From contig NZ_NRSW01000001.1 in the NCBI RefSeq assembly GCF_002288635.1, positions 3,057,852 to 3,121,851 on the forward strand: DNA of 64,000 nt, in the 5' to 3' direction. The notes under the pieces were generated by a model. The model had not been told where the DNA came from. It worked only from the letters and a program-made list of their open reading frames with translations, and did not search any database. Made by a program: the position numbers and the translations under genes. Below, one piece after another: positions 19,255-27,850 of this stretch (the stretch's first letter is position 1; the number at the start of each line of letters is the position of its first letter). Source of the DNA: Mucilaginibacter sp. MD40 (lineage in GTDB: Bacteria; Bacteroidota; Bacteroidia; Sphingobacteriales; Sphingobacteriaceae).

Positions 19255-19284
19255 AAAGGCCACCTCATTTAAGAGGCGGCCTTT
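19255..19284 (-). terminator. Terminator hairpin after hsp20
   Basis: AAAGGCCACCTC (19255-19266) pairs with GAGGCGGCCTTT (19273-19284) with one mismatch and a 6-base loop. It lies downstream of the leftward hsp20 gene; the T-tract on that strand is short. Confidence 0.7.
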
Positions 19285-19335
19285 TATTAAACCAACTTCT
19301 ATGAAAACAAATTCTTTAAAACTTTGCCTGTGATA

Positions 19336-19761
19336 TTATTTCACAGCAATTTCTCTCGACTGATATTTAGCGTCTTCTCTTTTAGCAACGGTAAGTTTTA
19401 ATATACCGTCAGTGTAATCAGCCTCAATTTTTGAATAGTCAACAGTTTCAGGCAAGGTGAATGACCTTACAAATGAGTTATAGCTATACTCACGCTTGCT
19501 GTATTTTTTATTGTCTTCAGCACTTTCTGATTTTTTCTCTGCTGATATGGAAAGCACGTTTTTATCAAGGTTAATCTTGAAATCTTCCTTCTTCAAACCG
19601 GGAACAGCCAATTCGATATGGAATTCAGCATCATTTTCTGCGATGTTTACAGCAGGTACCCTACTTACTAATCTGTCAGCAATAAACGAATCATTAAATA
19701 ATGTTTCAAAAGCGTCGCTGAAATTGTTTTTTAATCCGTTGTTGAATTTTACTAAAGTCAT
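19336..19761 (-). CDS. Hsp20/alpha-crystallin small heat shock protein
   Basis: A 141-residue small heat shock protein, an ATP-independent holdase that binds unfolding proteins. The alpha-crystallin domain spans about residues 35-140, with AEFHIELAVPGLKKEDFKINLDKNVLSISAEK and the C-terminal YTDGILKLTVAKRE; the ending REIAVK contains the I-x-V anchor used in oligomer assembly. A strong ribosome-binding site (AAAGGAG) precedes the ATG at 19761, unusual for Bacteroidota and consistent with high expression. The divergent spacer to the thioesterase gene contains several dyads that may be stress-response operators. Confidence 0.95.
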   Translation of the reverse strand: MTLVKFNNGLKNNFSDAFETLFNDSFIADRLVSRVPAVNIAENDAEFHIELAVPGLKKEDFKINLDKNVLSISAEKKSESAEDNKKYSKREYSYNSFVRSFTLPETVDYSKIEADYTDGILKLTVAKREDAKYQSREIAVK

Positions 19762-19834
19762 GGCTATATATCTCCTTTAAAATTTTGTTTTATTAACTTC
19801 GTTTACCAATTAATCAACTGTTATACCAACAGGT

Positions 19835-19895
19835 ATTTCGGAAATTTTAAAAGACAAAAAGTCCGAAATGATATTTTATTACAGACAAAATGTCT
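19835..19895. promoter_or_regulatory. Dyad-rich region between hsp20 and thioesterase genes
   Basis: Three dyads overlap in 61 bp: ATTTCGGA (19835-19842) with TCCGAAAT (19862-19869); GACAAAAAGTC (19853-19863); and the perfect palindrome AGACAAAATGTCT (19883-19895), 4 bp before the thioesterase ATG. The repeated GACAAAAnGTC core suggests binding sites for a dimeric regulator. No known operator consensus is recognised. Confidence 0.45.
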
Positions 19896-19899
19896 TTTT

Positions 19900-20346
19900 A
19901 TGGCTGAAAAACTAACAGATTACAGGTATAAAACCCCGATTACGATCCGCTTCTCAGATATTGACGCGGTAGGGCATGTAAACAATGCCGTCTATCTCAC
20001 CTTCTTTGAGCTTGCCCGGATCAATTACTGGAAAGACGTAGCCGGATGGAATATCCGCAATCATGGTATTATTATAGGGCGCTCGGAGATCAACTACTTA
20101 AAACCGGTAACTATTGACGACAAAATAGCTTGTTATGTGCGCGTGGTACGTATTGGCAACAGCAGTTTTGATGTAATGCATGTATTGGTAAAAGAAACAG
20201 ATAAGGGGGAAGAGATATGCACCACCTGCAAAACAGTATGTATTAGCTATGACTATTCCGAGGGTAAATCCATACCGATACCTGCCGAGGGCCGGCAACG
20301 CATGATAGATTATGACGAACCCAGGCTGATCTTGAACACAAACTAA
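19900..20346 (+). CDS. Acyl-CoA thioesterase (hot-dog fold, YbgC/4HBT family)
   Basis: A 148-residue 4-hydroxybenzoyl-CoA-thioesterase-like protein. The active-site strand-helix IRFSDIDAVGHVNNAVYLTFFELARINYW is characteristic, with the catalytic Asp in FSDIDAVGHVNN. These enzymes hydrolyse acyl-CoA thioesters in the cytoplasm; the natural acyl group cannot be predicted. The start is the ATG at 19900, immediately after a perfect palindrome, so translation or initiation could be controlled there. It ends at a shared bidirectional terminator facing rnpB. Confidence 0.9.
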   Translation: MAEKLTDYRYKTPITIRFSDIDAVGHVNNAVYLTFFELARINYWKDVAGWNIRNHGIIIGRSEINYLKPVTIDDKIACYVRVVRIGNSSFDVMHVLVKETDKGEEICTTCKTVCISYDYSEGKSIPIPAEGRQRMIDYDEPRLILNTN

Positions 20347-20358
20347 TTGGGCATAAAA

Positions 20359-20380
20359 AAATCCCCTCGAAAGGGGATTT
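20359..20380. terminator. Bidirectional terminator between the thioesterase gene and rnpB
   Basis: AAATCCCCT (20359-20367), loop CGAA, AGGGGATTT (20372-20380), with an A-run to the left and T-run to the right. It can end both the rightward thioesterase mRNA and the leftward RNase P RNA. Confidence 0.85.
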
Positions 20381-20385
20381 TTACA

Positions 20386-20750
20386 GCAGCAAATCTGTAA
20401 GCCGGGTTCTGTATCTCCTAACGGAGATTTCTATCATTAATCTCGTCATACTGTTGCCAGCATGCTTTATCAACCTACCCATTCTGACGGCCCTCACAGG
20501 CACGGGAGCGAGCAACTCCGCTTTCAGAACCTATTTGGTTTTTCAACTCCTGAGGTTTACCGCGATCCCGGTCGCCCGGAAAAGCCGTGAGCTCTTACCT
20601 CACGTTTTCACCCTTACCCTTGCGGGCGGTATATTCTCTGTGGCACTTGCTGTCGCCGGCTGCCGGCGCCTTCCCGTTAGGAAGCAGGATGCTCTGTGTT
20701 GCCCGGACTTTCCTCCCCGGTACAAGCCCGGAGCGATAGAACGTTTTGCA
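20386..20750 (-). ncRNA. rnpB: RNase P RNA (bacterial class A)
   Basis: The minus strand reads as the catalytic RNA of RNase P, which trims tRNA 5' leaders. Hallmarks near the 5' end are GGGGAGGAAAGTCCGGGC then ACAGAGCATCCTGCTTCC (20701-20720 and beyond). In the middle is the AGGGTGAAAACGTGAGGTAAGAG region. At the 3' end are ATACAGAACCCGGCTTAC and the closing P1 strand TTTGC, which pairs with GCAAA near 20750. Length of about 365 nt fits. Ends are estimated to within ~10 nt. Frames that look open through here are shadows of this RNA. Confidence 0.95.
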
Positions 20751-20754
20751 GTTA

Positions 20755-20762
20755 CAAATATA
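20755..20762 (-). promoter_or_regulatory. -7 box for rnpB
   Basis: On the minus strand TATATTTG matches TAnnTTTG and sits 5-10 nt before the expected 5' end of RNase P RNA. A clear -33 TTG is not seen. Confidence 0.6.
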
Positions 20763-20794
20763 AATTAAATGTTAACAGGAAAATGGAATATCTG

Positions 20795-21217
20795 CTAACG
20801 GCATGCCGCCAAGTCTTTTTCTACTACATCCACCGTGATAGTACCCTGCCTGTTTCCGAAGGAATTGGTCACAAAAGTAAGTACCTTGGCTATATCCATA
20901 GGTGCCAGATCCCCGTTGGGCGGCATCGAGCCTTCGTATGCCTTACTGTTTATAGTCAGCACTGTTTCTTTTACGCCATTACGCACCAAACAAGGCAAAT
21001 AATCCCTGTTCTTTTTAAGAAACACACTATCGGTTAATGGAGGAATGAGGCTACTCAGTCCCTCGCCGTTATTACCATGGCAGTTCTGGCATTTTTGCTT
21101 GTATATGGCAGCGCCACCGGTGTAATATCTTTTAAATTCCAGCTCACCATCGTTCTGGCAAGCGGTAATTAAAGCAACAACCAACAGTAATATACCCGCA
21201 ATCAGCTTAAATTTCAT
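20795..21217 (-). CDS. Cytochrome c lipoprotein
   Basis: A 140-residue mono-heme c-type cytochrome anchored as a lipoprotein (lipobox VALITAC, Cys20). The heme motif is Cys43-x2-Cys46-His47 (QKCQNCHGNNGEG), with a probable Met axial ligand in YEGSMPPNGDLAP. It should carry electrons in the periplasm or on the membrane face. Its start codon overlaps the stop of the SCO gene by ATGA, so the two are translationally linked, which suggests a role in a respiratory oxidase branch. Confidence 0.92.
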   Translation of the reverse strand: MKFKLIAGILLLVVALITACQNDGELEFKRYYTGGAAIYKQKCQNCHGNNGEGLSSLIPPLTDSVFLKKNRDYLPCLVRNGVKETVLTINSKAYEGSMPPNGDLAPMDIAKVLTFVTNSFGNRQGTITVDVVEKDLAACR

Positions 21218-21870
21218 TGAGCTATTTCTGTGTTAACCTCGGCACGCAGTGTTTTTATATCACCTATCAGTTTGTTTACCTCATCTTCCCTGGTGCCATC
21301 ATAATAACCCCTTATCCGGTGTTGCTTGTCTATCAGCACAAACCAACCCTGGTGTACATAACCACCCGGAGTACCATCGTCCTGCGACATAGCTACCAGG
21401 TAATGCTTTTGGCCAAGTGTGTAAGTAGCTTCTTTATTACCCTGCAGTAACCACCAGCTATTGCCTGTAATACCTAATTTATCCGCATATTTTTTCAGTA
21501 CAGCAACACTATCATGTTTAGGATCAATGGTATGTGATATGATCTTAAAATCAGGTACGTTTTTAAACTCTTTATACACCTTTAGCATGTTGCGATGCAT
21601 AATAGGGCAGATAGACGGGCAGCTGGTAAAAAAGAAATCGGCTACGTAAATATTGCCCTTCAAGCTATTTTGAGTAATACTATCGCCATACTGGTTAACA
21701 AACTTAAAGTCGGGAATGGTTTGGTAAACAGTATCTGTTACCTGCTTACCATTTACCGTTTTAGTCACAGGTTCCCGGGTACCCAATATGGGTAGTTTGC
21801 TTTTATTTTCTTTAAGATTACACGCCGCTACAGCAAGTAATAAAAAAATGGCGCCTGCTATTTTTTTCAT
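21214..21870 (-). CDS. SCO family copper-binding protein (SenC/SCO1)
   Basis: A 218-residue SCO/SenC protein with a thioredoxin fold, anchored as a lipoprotein (LLAVAAC, Cys17). The copper site is visible: C-x3-C in FFTSCPSICPIMH and the distant His in GYVHQGWFVLI. SCO proteins deliver copper to the CuA site of cytochrome oxidase or act as thiol reductases. It overlaps both neighbours by ATGA (cytochrome c downstream, a small lipoprotein upstream), a tight operon devoted to an exported electron-transfer or copper function. Confidence 0.93.
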   Translation of the reverse strand: MKKIAGAIFLLLAVAACNLKENKSKLPILGTREPVTKTVNGKQVTDTVYQTIPDFKFVNQYGDSITQNSLKGNIYVADFFFTSCPSICPIMHRNMLKVYKEFKNVPDFKIISHTIDPKHDSVAVLKKYADKLGITGNSWWLLQGNKEATYTLGQKHYLVAMSQDDGTPGGYVHQGWFVLIDKQHRIRGYYDGTREDEVNKLIGDIKTLRAEVNTEIAQ

Positions 21871-22277
21871 TTGGTTTTGTTTTGCTTTACAAACGTATCA
21901 GCCGCTTTTACTACGATATTAAAATTGCTATCAATGGCGTTTATCTGCTTTTTTTGCTCAGTAAGATAGCTAATGATCTCTTCATGGCTTTTCCCTTTGT
22001 TTTCAGCATCAAAGTTGTGCATCCAGGTTTCCATTCGGCTGTCAACGGTATCCAGGCCAGCCCTTAAAGTAGTGGCTTTCGCGGTAACATCCGGCGATTT
22101 ATTATCCTTGATGATGGTATCCAACTTCATTTTATTGATCATGATCAACTCGTCTTTAGCCATTACACGGTCATGAACCTTTATAACCTCATTCAAGAGG
22201 TCTTTCTCTTGTTTTTGCTTATCGGCGCAGCCAAAAAGCGCGGTACTTAAAATTACAGCGGCAAATATTTTTTTCAT
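21867..22277 (-). CDS. Helical lipoprotein of unknown function in the SCO operon
   Basis: A 136-residue lipoprotein (MKKIFAAVILSTALFGCADK, Cys17) that is otherwise almost all helical and charged (KDLLNEVIKVHDRVMAKDELI; MHNFDAENKGKSHEEIISYLTEQKKQI). Several Met and His residues could bind metal, but no motif proves it. I do not recognise a family. It overlaps the SCO gene and the DinB gene by 4 bp each, so it probably works with SCO and cytochrome c at the cell envelope. Confidence 0.75.
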   Translation of the reverse strand: MKKIFAAVILSTALFGCADKQKQEKDLLNEVIKVHDRVMAKDELIMINKMKLDTIIKDNKSPDVTAKATTLRAGLDTVDSRMETWMHNFDAENKGKSHEEIISYLTEQKKQINAIDSNFNIVVKAADTFVKQNKTK

Positions 22278-22753
22278 TGTGTATTAGTTATAAATGCTTT
22301 TATTGTACGTATGTAATGCACATAATCGGTTGCGGGTAACTCTGCCCCGGCTGCTTTAAGTAACTGACCTACCTGGGCACGATGATGCGTACCATGGTTG
22401 ATGACATGTGATATAATATCAATTAGCTGGTCGTTGAACGATGCTCCCGAAAAATTTTGATAACTGATAACACCGTCAAGATCCGCCGGTTGCAGGCTGT
22501 TTACGTAGTCACACCATTGGCTGAAATTTTTATCGTTTGTGTCTGTTAACTCGTCAGCTTTAATCGCATCCCATGGTTTAAGACCATTCATTGCTCGTTG
22601 AGTGCATCGGTTTAACCATATTTGCTGGGCGTTAAATATATGAGCCATCAGGTCCAACGCTTTGCCTTGTATATCCGTGCCGAGCAAAATATCTATTATT
22701 TGCTTATTGCAATAATGGTCATAATTAAACAAACAGATAAAGTGATCTTTCAT
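22274..22753 (-). CDS. DinB family protein
   Basis: A protein of about 159 residues of the DinB four-helix-bundle superfamily. Three potential metal-ligand histidines fall in the usual places: LFNYDHYCN, AHIFNAQQIW and HVINHGTHHRAQVGQLL. The ATG at 22753 is preferred over a TTG three codons upstream. Typical DinB proteins are cytoplasmic, possibly thiol-dependent transferases, with unknown substrates. It is the first gene of the four-gene operon with the lipoprotein, SCO and cytochrome c genes. Confidence 0.85.
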   Translation of the reverse strand: MKDHFICLFNYDHYCNKQIIDILLGTDIQGKALDLMAHIFNAQQIWLNRCTQRAMNGLKPWDAIKADELTDTNDKNFSQWCDYVNSLQPADLDGVISYQNFSGASFNDQLIDIISHVINHGTHHRAQVGQLLKAAGAELPATDYVHYIRTIKAFITNTQ

Positions 22754-23079
22754 CAGCAGCAAATGTAATCAACGTTGATAACAATAGTAAAAGGTGCTTG
22801 TCATATTGTAGTATTATTTACCGAAAAGCAATTGATAGTACTAAGGCTATTTACAATTAGATAATGTAAACTATATAATAACTCAATATGAGCGTGTTAC
22901 ATTTGAGTAGTATCAAATAATTGTACCATGAAATTAATTAACAGAATAACTGCTATGATAAGCGATTTGCGCCAATGGTTATTTATGCGCAGCATCCGGT
23001 CATCTTTTATGCATTAATTTGCTTTATTGCTTCATTAATTAATTTATAATGCACATTTTGGGCTTTATTGGCTCAATAG
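22754..23079. other. Divergent spacer upstream of the DinB and GH1 genes
   Basis: About 325 bp of AT-rich sequence with no convincing gene. It must contain promoters for the leftward SCO operon and the rightward glucosidase gene. A 29-codon frame at 22928-23017 (MKLINRITAMISDLRQW...) is present, but with no family or clear translation signal I do not call it a gene. Confidence 0.4.
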
Positions 23080-24435
23080 ATGGATACCGACAAAAGCTTC
23101 ACCTCTCTCGATAAAAATCTTTTCGGCGATAACTTTGCCTGGGGAGTTTCTACAGCAGCACTACAAACCGAGGGCTCATGCGACGCTGATGGTAAAGGCC
23201 CATCCGTATGGGATACCTTTAGTAACAAGCGTGGTAAGATATTAAATGGACATAAACCAACTCACGCGTGTGAATTTTATAACGAATACCGCAGGGACAT
23301 TGACCTCGTTAAACAATTAAACATTCCTAATTTCAGGTTCTCTATCGCATGGACGAGGATATTGCCTTCAGGAGAAGGAGAAGTAAACCAGGCAGGGATT
23401 GAACACTACAATAAAGTAATTGATTATTGCCTGCAACAAGGGATAACCCCTTGGGTAACTTTATACCATTGGGACCTGCCACAAGCGCTTGAGGACAAAG
23501 GCGGTTGGACAAACAGGCAAATTGTTGAGTGGTTCAGTAATTTTACTACTATATGCGCCAAAAGTTTTGGCGACCGAGTTAAGCACTGGATGGTGATGAA
23601 TGAGCCAGCTGTTTTTACAGGAGCGGGTTATTTTTTAGGTATACACGCTCCCGGGCGTACCGGGTTGAGAAATTTTCTTCCTGCTATACATCATGTAGTA
23701 TTAAGCATTGTTGCAGGTGCGCGGATACTTCGCCATATTTGTCCCGATGCACAGATAGGCAACACCTTTTCATGCTCCTACATTGAGCCCTATGCCGATA
23801 AACCCCGCCACATTGCAGCCGCTAAACGTGCCGACGCACTTATCAACCGCCTTTATATTGAGCCTTTATTAGGCCTTGGCTACCCTACCCAGGAGGTAAA
23901 AGCGCTCAAAGGCATATATAAATATGTACAACCCGGCGACGAGGCCAATATGAGTTTTGATTTTGACTTTATTGGCATCCAGAATTACACCAGGGAAATT
24001 GTAAAGTATTCGTTTTTTACGCCCTACATTGGCGCCAGCCTGGTAAAAGCCCAGGACAGGGGTGTTGAAATCACCGAAATGAAGTGGGAAGTACACCCGC
24101 CGTCTATTTATGAGATGGTAAAGAAATACAATAGCTATCCCCAAATAAAGAAACTCATCATTACAGAAAACGGCGCAGCATTCCCCGACGTGGTTTTTGA
24201 TGGCAAAGTAGATGACCAACGGCGTTTAAGCTATTTACAAACGCACCTGCAACAGGTTTTAAGAGCCAAACAGGAAGGTTATAATGTAGAAGGATATTTT
24301 GTGTGGACGCTGACGGATAATTTTGAATGGGCAGAAGGCTATCATCCAAGATTTGGGTTGGTTTACGTTGATTTTGAAAATCAGCAACGCATTATTAAAG
24401 CATCAGGCCATTGGTTCGCTCAAATGTTGGGCTGA
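23080..24435 (+). CDS. Glycoside hydrolase family 1 beta-glucosidase
   Basis: A 451-residue GH1 enzyme, most likely a cytoplasmic beta-glucosidase or beta-galactosidase. The acid/base Glu175 lies in VMNEPAVF and the nucleophile Glu363 in IITENGAAF; the N-terminal FAWGVSTAALQTEG and C-terminal GYFVWTLTDNFEWAEGYHPRFGLV are family signatures. No signal peptide is seen. Length is normal. Its 3' end overlaps the convergent histidine kinase gene by 33 bp. No sugar transporter or regulator is adjacent, so the substrate is not indicated by context. Confidence 0.96.
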   Translation: MDTDKSFTSLDKNLFGDNFAWGVSTAALQTEGSCDADGKGPSVWDTFSNKRGKILNGHKPTHACEFYNEYRRDIDLVKQLNIPNFRFSIAWTRILPSGEGEVNQAGIEHYNKVIDYCLQQGITPWVTLYHWDLPQALEDKGGWTNRQIVEWFSNFTTICAKSFGDRVKHWMVMNEPAVFTGAGYFLGIHAPGRTGLRNFLPAIHHVVLSIVAGARILRHICPDAQIGNTFSCSYIEPYADKPRHIAAAKRADALINRLYIEPLLGLGYPTQEVKALKGIYKYVQPGDEANMSFDFDFIGIQNYTREIVKYSFFTPYIGASLVKAQDRGVEITEMKWEVHPPSIYEMVKKYNSYPQIKKLIITENGAAFPDVVFDGKVDDQRRLSYLQTHLQQVLRAKQEGYNVEGYFVWTLTDNFEWAEGYHPRFGLVYVDFENQQRIIKASGHWFAQMLG

Positions 24436-26544
24436 ATTTCGCATTGACTCTGCTGTTATCAATGGCAAACTGATAAAGAACGTGGTACCTTTATCCACAT
24501 CACTTTCAAACCATATTTTACCGTGGTGCTTTTCCATTATTTGGCGGCAGATAGACAGGCCTAAGCCAAATGACTTTTCACCTGCGGTACCCGGCCGCTG
24601 AGCACTGGTAAACATATTAAATATCTTGTCTTTCAAATGATCAGGGATGCCTATACCATGGTCTTTTACAGCAATAACTATCTTGTGTTCAAACTCAGCT
24701 ACCTTAACATGAATTTTGCCTGCTGTCGGGCTAAATTTAATGGCGTTACTGATGAGGTTACTAATAACCCGCCATATTTTTTCGCGGCTAACAAAAAGTT
24801 CCTTTTGATAATCAAGCGTTTCCAGGATAATTTCCTGCTGCTTTTCCGCGGCTTTAAAACGCAATAATTCTACGCTATTATTTACCAGGGAATTGATCTC
24901 AACCGGCTCAATATTCAATTCGACAGAATTAATATTGGCCGCCTCTAATATCTCATTGATCAACTCAAGCGAATTTAGAGAAGTTTCCTTCACCAGATTA
25001 ATCATCTCCTTTTGCTCATCAGAATAGTTATCTTCTGCCATTAAGCTGGTAAGCGAAGCAATGCCCCCAATAGGGTTGCGCAGGTCATGGGCAACGGCAC
25101 GTAATATGCGATCCTTCTCCTGGCTATTGGTATTTAACTCCTGAAGCGCTTTTTCGAGATGGTAATTTTGCTCGTTAATTTGTTTATTAAGAGCACTAAC
25201 CGTGTTAACTTCTTTACGGCTCTGCTTAAAGTTACGATACACCAGCAAAATAATAACAAGCGCCATTAGCCCAATAAATACACTAACATAAAGGTATATT
25301 TTTTGAATTTTCCCTTTAGTGTTCAGTTTATCTATTTCGTGTTGTTTCTCGTAGTTGGCCAATTGCTGGTTTACATCGCTCTCCATTAACAAACTTGAGC
25401 GCTTGGCGATAGAATCCTTCATCAGGTTATATCGTTGTATATGGTCAATCGCTTGTCGCAGATCGTTCTTTTGCAGGTAATAATTACCCAATAAACGGTG
25501 GTAATCAGCTTCTACATCGGCATTTGCCACAGTATCCAGTTGTGAGTGAATATCCTGCAGCAGAGCGATAAGCGAATCTGGCTGCTGCATATCCAGGTAG
25601 ATCTGTCCCAGTTTAATTTCAGAAAGCTCGGCATCGCGGTTATCAAAACCCGGTTGCAGGTTGATGGCAATGCTTTTCTTTAGTAATTCAACAGCGTTAT
25701 TGTACTGCCTGGTTTGCATATAAAGCTCGGCCTTATTACCATACACAACGCCACGCGCCCTGTCAAGATCACGCCTTCTATCGGGGAAGTTTTTAACATT
25801 GGCGTCAATTAAAGCCAAAGTAGCATTAAAATAATTCAAGGCACTATCCGGCTCATTATTATGCTTATAGCTTAAAGCAATATTATCAAGTAATTCCTGG
25901 CGACGGTAAAAGCCCGGAAAGCCCCTGTTTATTGTATGGCTCTCTGTTACGGAGTGGTGGTAGCTATCCTTAAAATAATTAGCAGCTAATTTATAACGCC
26001 CCTTTTTATACATGATCATACCCATACGATAGGTATAGTCGGCAAGCGCGGCAATATTGAGATAATTTTTTCCTGTTAAATAGCCCTGATAGTAAGACTG
26101 ATAAGCTTCGCTAAATTGTTTTAATTCAAAAAATGAATCGCCACGGGCAAAATTAGCCTCGGCATAATTCATAGAATACTGCCGGGGGGTAACGCTTTTA
26201 TTTGCCATAGCCAGCATACTATCAGCATAAAGCAAAGCCTTGTCATAGTCCTTTATTACCTGCTGGTAATAAACGTACTTAAAAGAGTAGTACCTGAAAC
26301 GATCATTAACAGTAGGGTATTTTAGCGTAGCGAAGGCCGAATCGATGTATTGATACCCCTGCTTTATTTGGTTGTGGCCAAGCTTATATTCGGTTTGCTT
26401 TTGTATGCTTAAAAATTCCCTTGAGTAATCACCAGTATCCTTCTTCTTAGAGTTTTCACGGCACGAAGCAAACAGGATTGCCAATAAAGGCATCCAATAG
26501 AATACAATAGTTTTTTTTACTGGGTTGACGAATATCGGCGTCAA
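24403..26544 (-). CDS. TPR-containing membrane sensor histidine kinase
   Basis: A hybrid-architecture sensor of up to 713 residues. The N-terminus looks like a lipoprotein or membrane signal (ILFASC); then come about 10 tetratricopeptide-like helices (residues ~60-400), a membrane helix (IYLYVSVFIGLMALVIILLVY), a coiled coil, and a HisKA/HATPase kinase core. Key motifs are H-box RAVAHDLRNPIGG (His near residue 486), N-box NLISNAIKFSP, G1 DHGIGIP and G2 GLGLSICRQIM. A TTG at 26544 gives the most complete signal; the ATG at 26493 is an alternative. There is no adjacent response regulator, so its partner is unknown. The end overlaps the GH1 gene. Confidence 0.9.
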   Translation of the reverse strand: MTPIFVNPVKKTIVFYWMPLLAILFASCRENSKKKDTGDYSREFLSIQKQTEYKLGHNQIKQGYQYIDSAFATLKYPTVNDRFRYYSFKYVYYQQVIKDYDKALLYADSMLAMANKSVTPRQYSMNYAEANFARGDSFFELKQFSEAYQSYYQGYLTGKNYLNIAALADYTYRMGMIMYKKGRYKLAANYFKDSYHHSVTESHTINRGFPGFYRRQELLDNIALSYKHNNEPDSALNYFNATLALIDANVKNFPDRRRDLDRARGVVYGNKAELYMQTRQYNNAVELLKKSIAINLQPGFDNRDAELSEIKLGQIYLDMQQPDSLIALLQDIHSQLDTVANADVEADYHRLLGNYYLQKNDLRQAIDHIQRYNLMKDSIAKRSSLLMESDVNQQLANYEKQHEIDKLNTKGKIQKIYLYVSVFIGLMALVIILLVYRNFKQSRKEVNTVSALNKQINEQNYHLEKALQELNTNSQEKDRILRAVAHDLRNPIGGIASLTSLMAEDNYSDEQKEMINLVKETSLNSLELINEILEAANINSVELNIEPVEINSLVNNSVELLRFKAAEKQQEIILETLDYQKELFVSREKIWRVISNLISNAIKFSPTAGKIHVKVAEFEHKIVIAVKDHGIGIPDHLKDKIFNMFTSAQRPGTAGEKSFGLGLSICRQIMEKHHGKIWFESDVDKGTTFFISLPLITAESMRNSAQHLSEPMA

Positions 26545-26629
26545 ATTTTAAACAGTTAGAGGTACCAAACAAATATAAAACTATAATGGCGCATTTACCA
26601 CTTGCAGCTATATTTATTTTGATACATAG

Positions 26630-27811
26630 CTACTTAAAGGCGTTTTCGCCAGTAATATCCATCCCGGTGATCAGGAGATGAATATCATGTGTACCTTCAT
26701 ACGTAATTACCGATTCAAGGTTAGCCATATGGCGCATTATTGGATATTCGCCGGTGATACCCATGCCTCCCAGCATTTGCCGGGCCTCTCGGGCAATAGT
26801 AATGGCTACTTCAACGCTATTACGCTTGGCCATTGATATCTGCGCGGCGGTAGCCCGGTTCTCATTCTTGAGTGTTGCCAGGCGCCAAACCAGTAATTGC
26901 CCTTTGGTTATCTCTGTGATCATTTCAGCCAGTTTCTTTTGCTGCAACTGGAAGCCCGCTATAGGCCTGTCAAACTGAACACGTTCCTTTGAATAACGCA
27001 AGGCAGTATCATAACAATCCATGGCAGCGCCCAAAGCACCCCATGCAATACCATAGCGTGCCTGATTTAAACATCCCAGCGGACCTTTAAGCCCTGACAC
27101 ATTGGGTAGCAGGTTTTCTTTTGGAACTTTAACATTATCAAACACCAACTCACCTGTTGCAGATGCCCGTAACGACCATTTATTATGCGTTTCCGGCGTA
27201 CTGAAACCTTCCATGCCACGCTCCACTATCAATCCTCGTATTTTACCTTCCTCGTCTTTAGCCCAAACCACGGCAATATCAGCAAAAGGTGCGTTTGATA
27301 TCCACATTTTGGCGCCATTCAAAATATAGTGGTCGCCTGCATCTTTAATATTGGTAACCATGCCGCCCGGGTTTGATCCATGGTCAGGTTCTGTCAATCC
27401 GAAGCAGCCCATTAATTCGCCGGTAGCCAGTTTAGGCAGATACTTGTGTTTTTGCTCCTCGCTGCCGTAGGCATAAATAGGATACATCACCAACGAACCT
27501 TGTACCGACGCGGTAGAACGTATGCCTGAGTCACCCCGTTCAATTTCCTGCATAATAATGCCATAAGCCATATAATCTAACCCGGCACCGCCATATTCAA
27601 CCGGTATGGTTGGGCCAAAGGCACCAATTTCAGCAAGGCCTGTCAGCAGGTGTTTAGGAAATTCTGCACGTTGGGCGTAATCTTCAATAACCGGGCTTAC
27701 TTCTTTTTTCACCCATTCGCGTACGCTGGCGCGGATCAGTTTATGCTCATCGCTAAGCAGTTCATCTAATAAATAATAATCGGGTGCTTCGTATAAATCG
27801 GTCTTGGCCAT
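26630..27811 (-). CDS. Acyl-CoA dehydrogenase, glutaryl-CoA dehydrogenase type
   Basis: A 393-residue FAD-dependent acyl-CoA dehydrogenase most like glutaryl-CoA dehydrogenase, which oxidises and decarboxylates glutaryl-CoA to crotonyl-CoA in lysine/tryptophan breakdown. Evidence: GCFGLTEPDHGSNPGGM flavin-binding motif, WISNAPFADIAVVWAK, and the catalytic Glu in ITYEGTHDIHLL. The frame is open to 27919, but the ATG at 27811 is preferred: a TATATTTG -7 box lies at 27833-27840, and the upstream codons fall in an interspersed repeat. It is monocistronic. Confidence 0.92.
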   Translation of the reverse strand: MAKTDLYEAPDYYLLDELLSDEHKLIRASVREWVKKEVSPVIEDYAQRAEFPKHLLTGLAEIGAFGPTIPVEYGGAGLDYMAYGIIMQEIERGDSGIRSTASVQGSLVMYPIYAYGSEEQKHKYLPKLATGELMGCFGLTEPDHGSNPGGMVTNIKDAGDHYILNGAKMWISNAPFADIAVVWAKDEEGKIRGLIVERGMEGFSTPETHNKWSLRASATGELVFDNVKVPKENLLPNVSGLKGPLGCLNQARYGIAWGALGAAMDCYDTALRYSKERVQFDRPIAGFQLQQKKLAEMITEITKGQLLVWRLATLKNENRATAAQISMAKRNSVEVAITIAREARQMLGGMGITGEYPIMRHMANLESVITYEGTHDIHLLITGMDITGENAFK

Positions 27812-27832
27812 AGCAGTAGATAATTGGTTATC

Positions 27833-27840
27833 CAAATATA
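27833..27840 (-). promoter_or_regulatory. -7 box for the acyl-CoA dehydrogenase gene
   Basis: TATATTTG on the minus strand matches TAnnTTTG, 22 bp before the ATG at 27811. Its position inside the longer open frame is the main reason for rejecting the upstream start. Confidence 0.6.
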
Positions 27841-27850
27841 GGAAATTTGG

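Noticed and set aside
20454..21037. Open frames across the rnpB region on the plus strand
   Set aside because: They are antisense to the clearly recognisable RNase P RNA and the cytochrome c gene and show no protein-like features.
22928..23017. 29-codon frame (MKLINRITAM...) upstream of the GH1 gene
   Set aside because: No clear ribosome-binding site, no recognised family and no special codon run; such frames are expected in AT-rich spacers.
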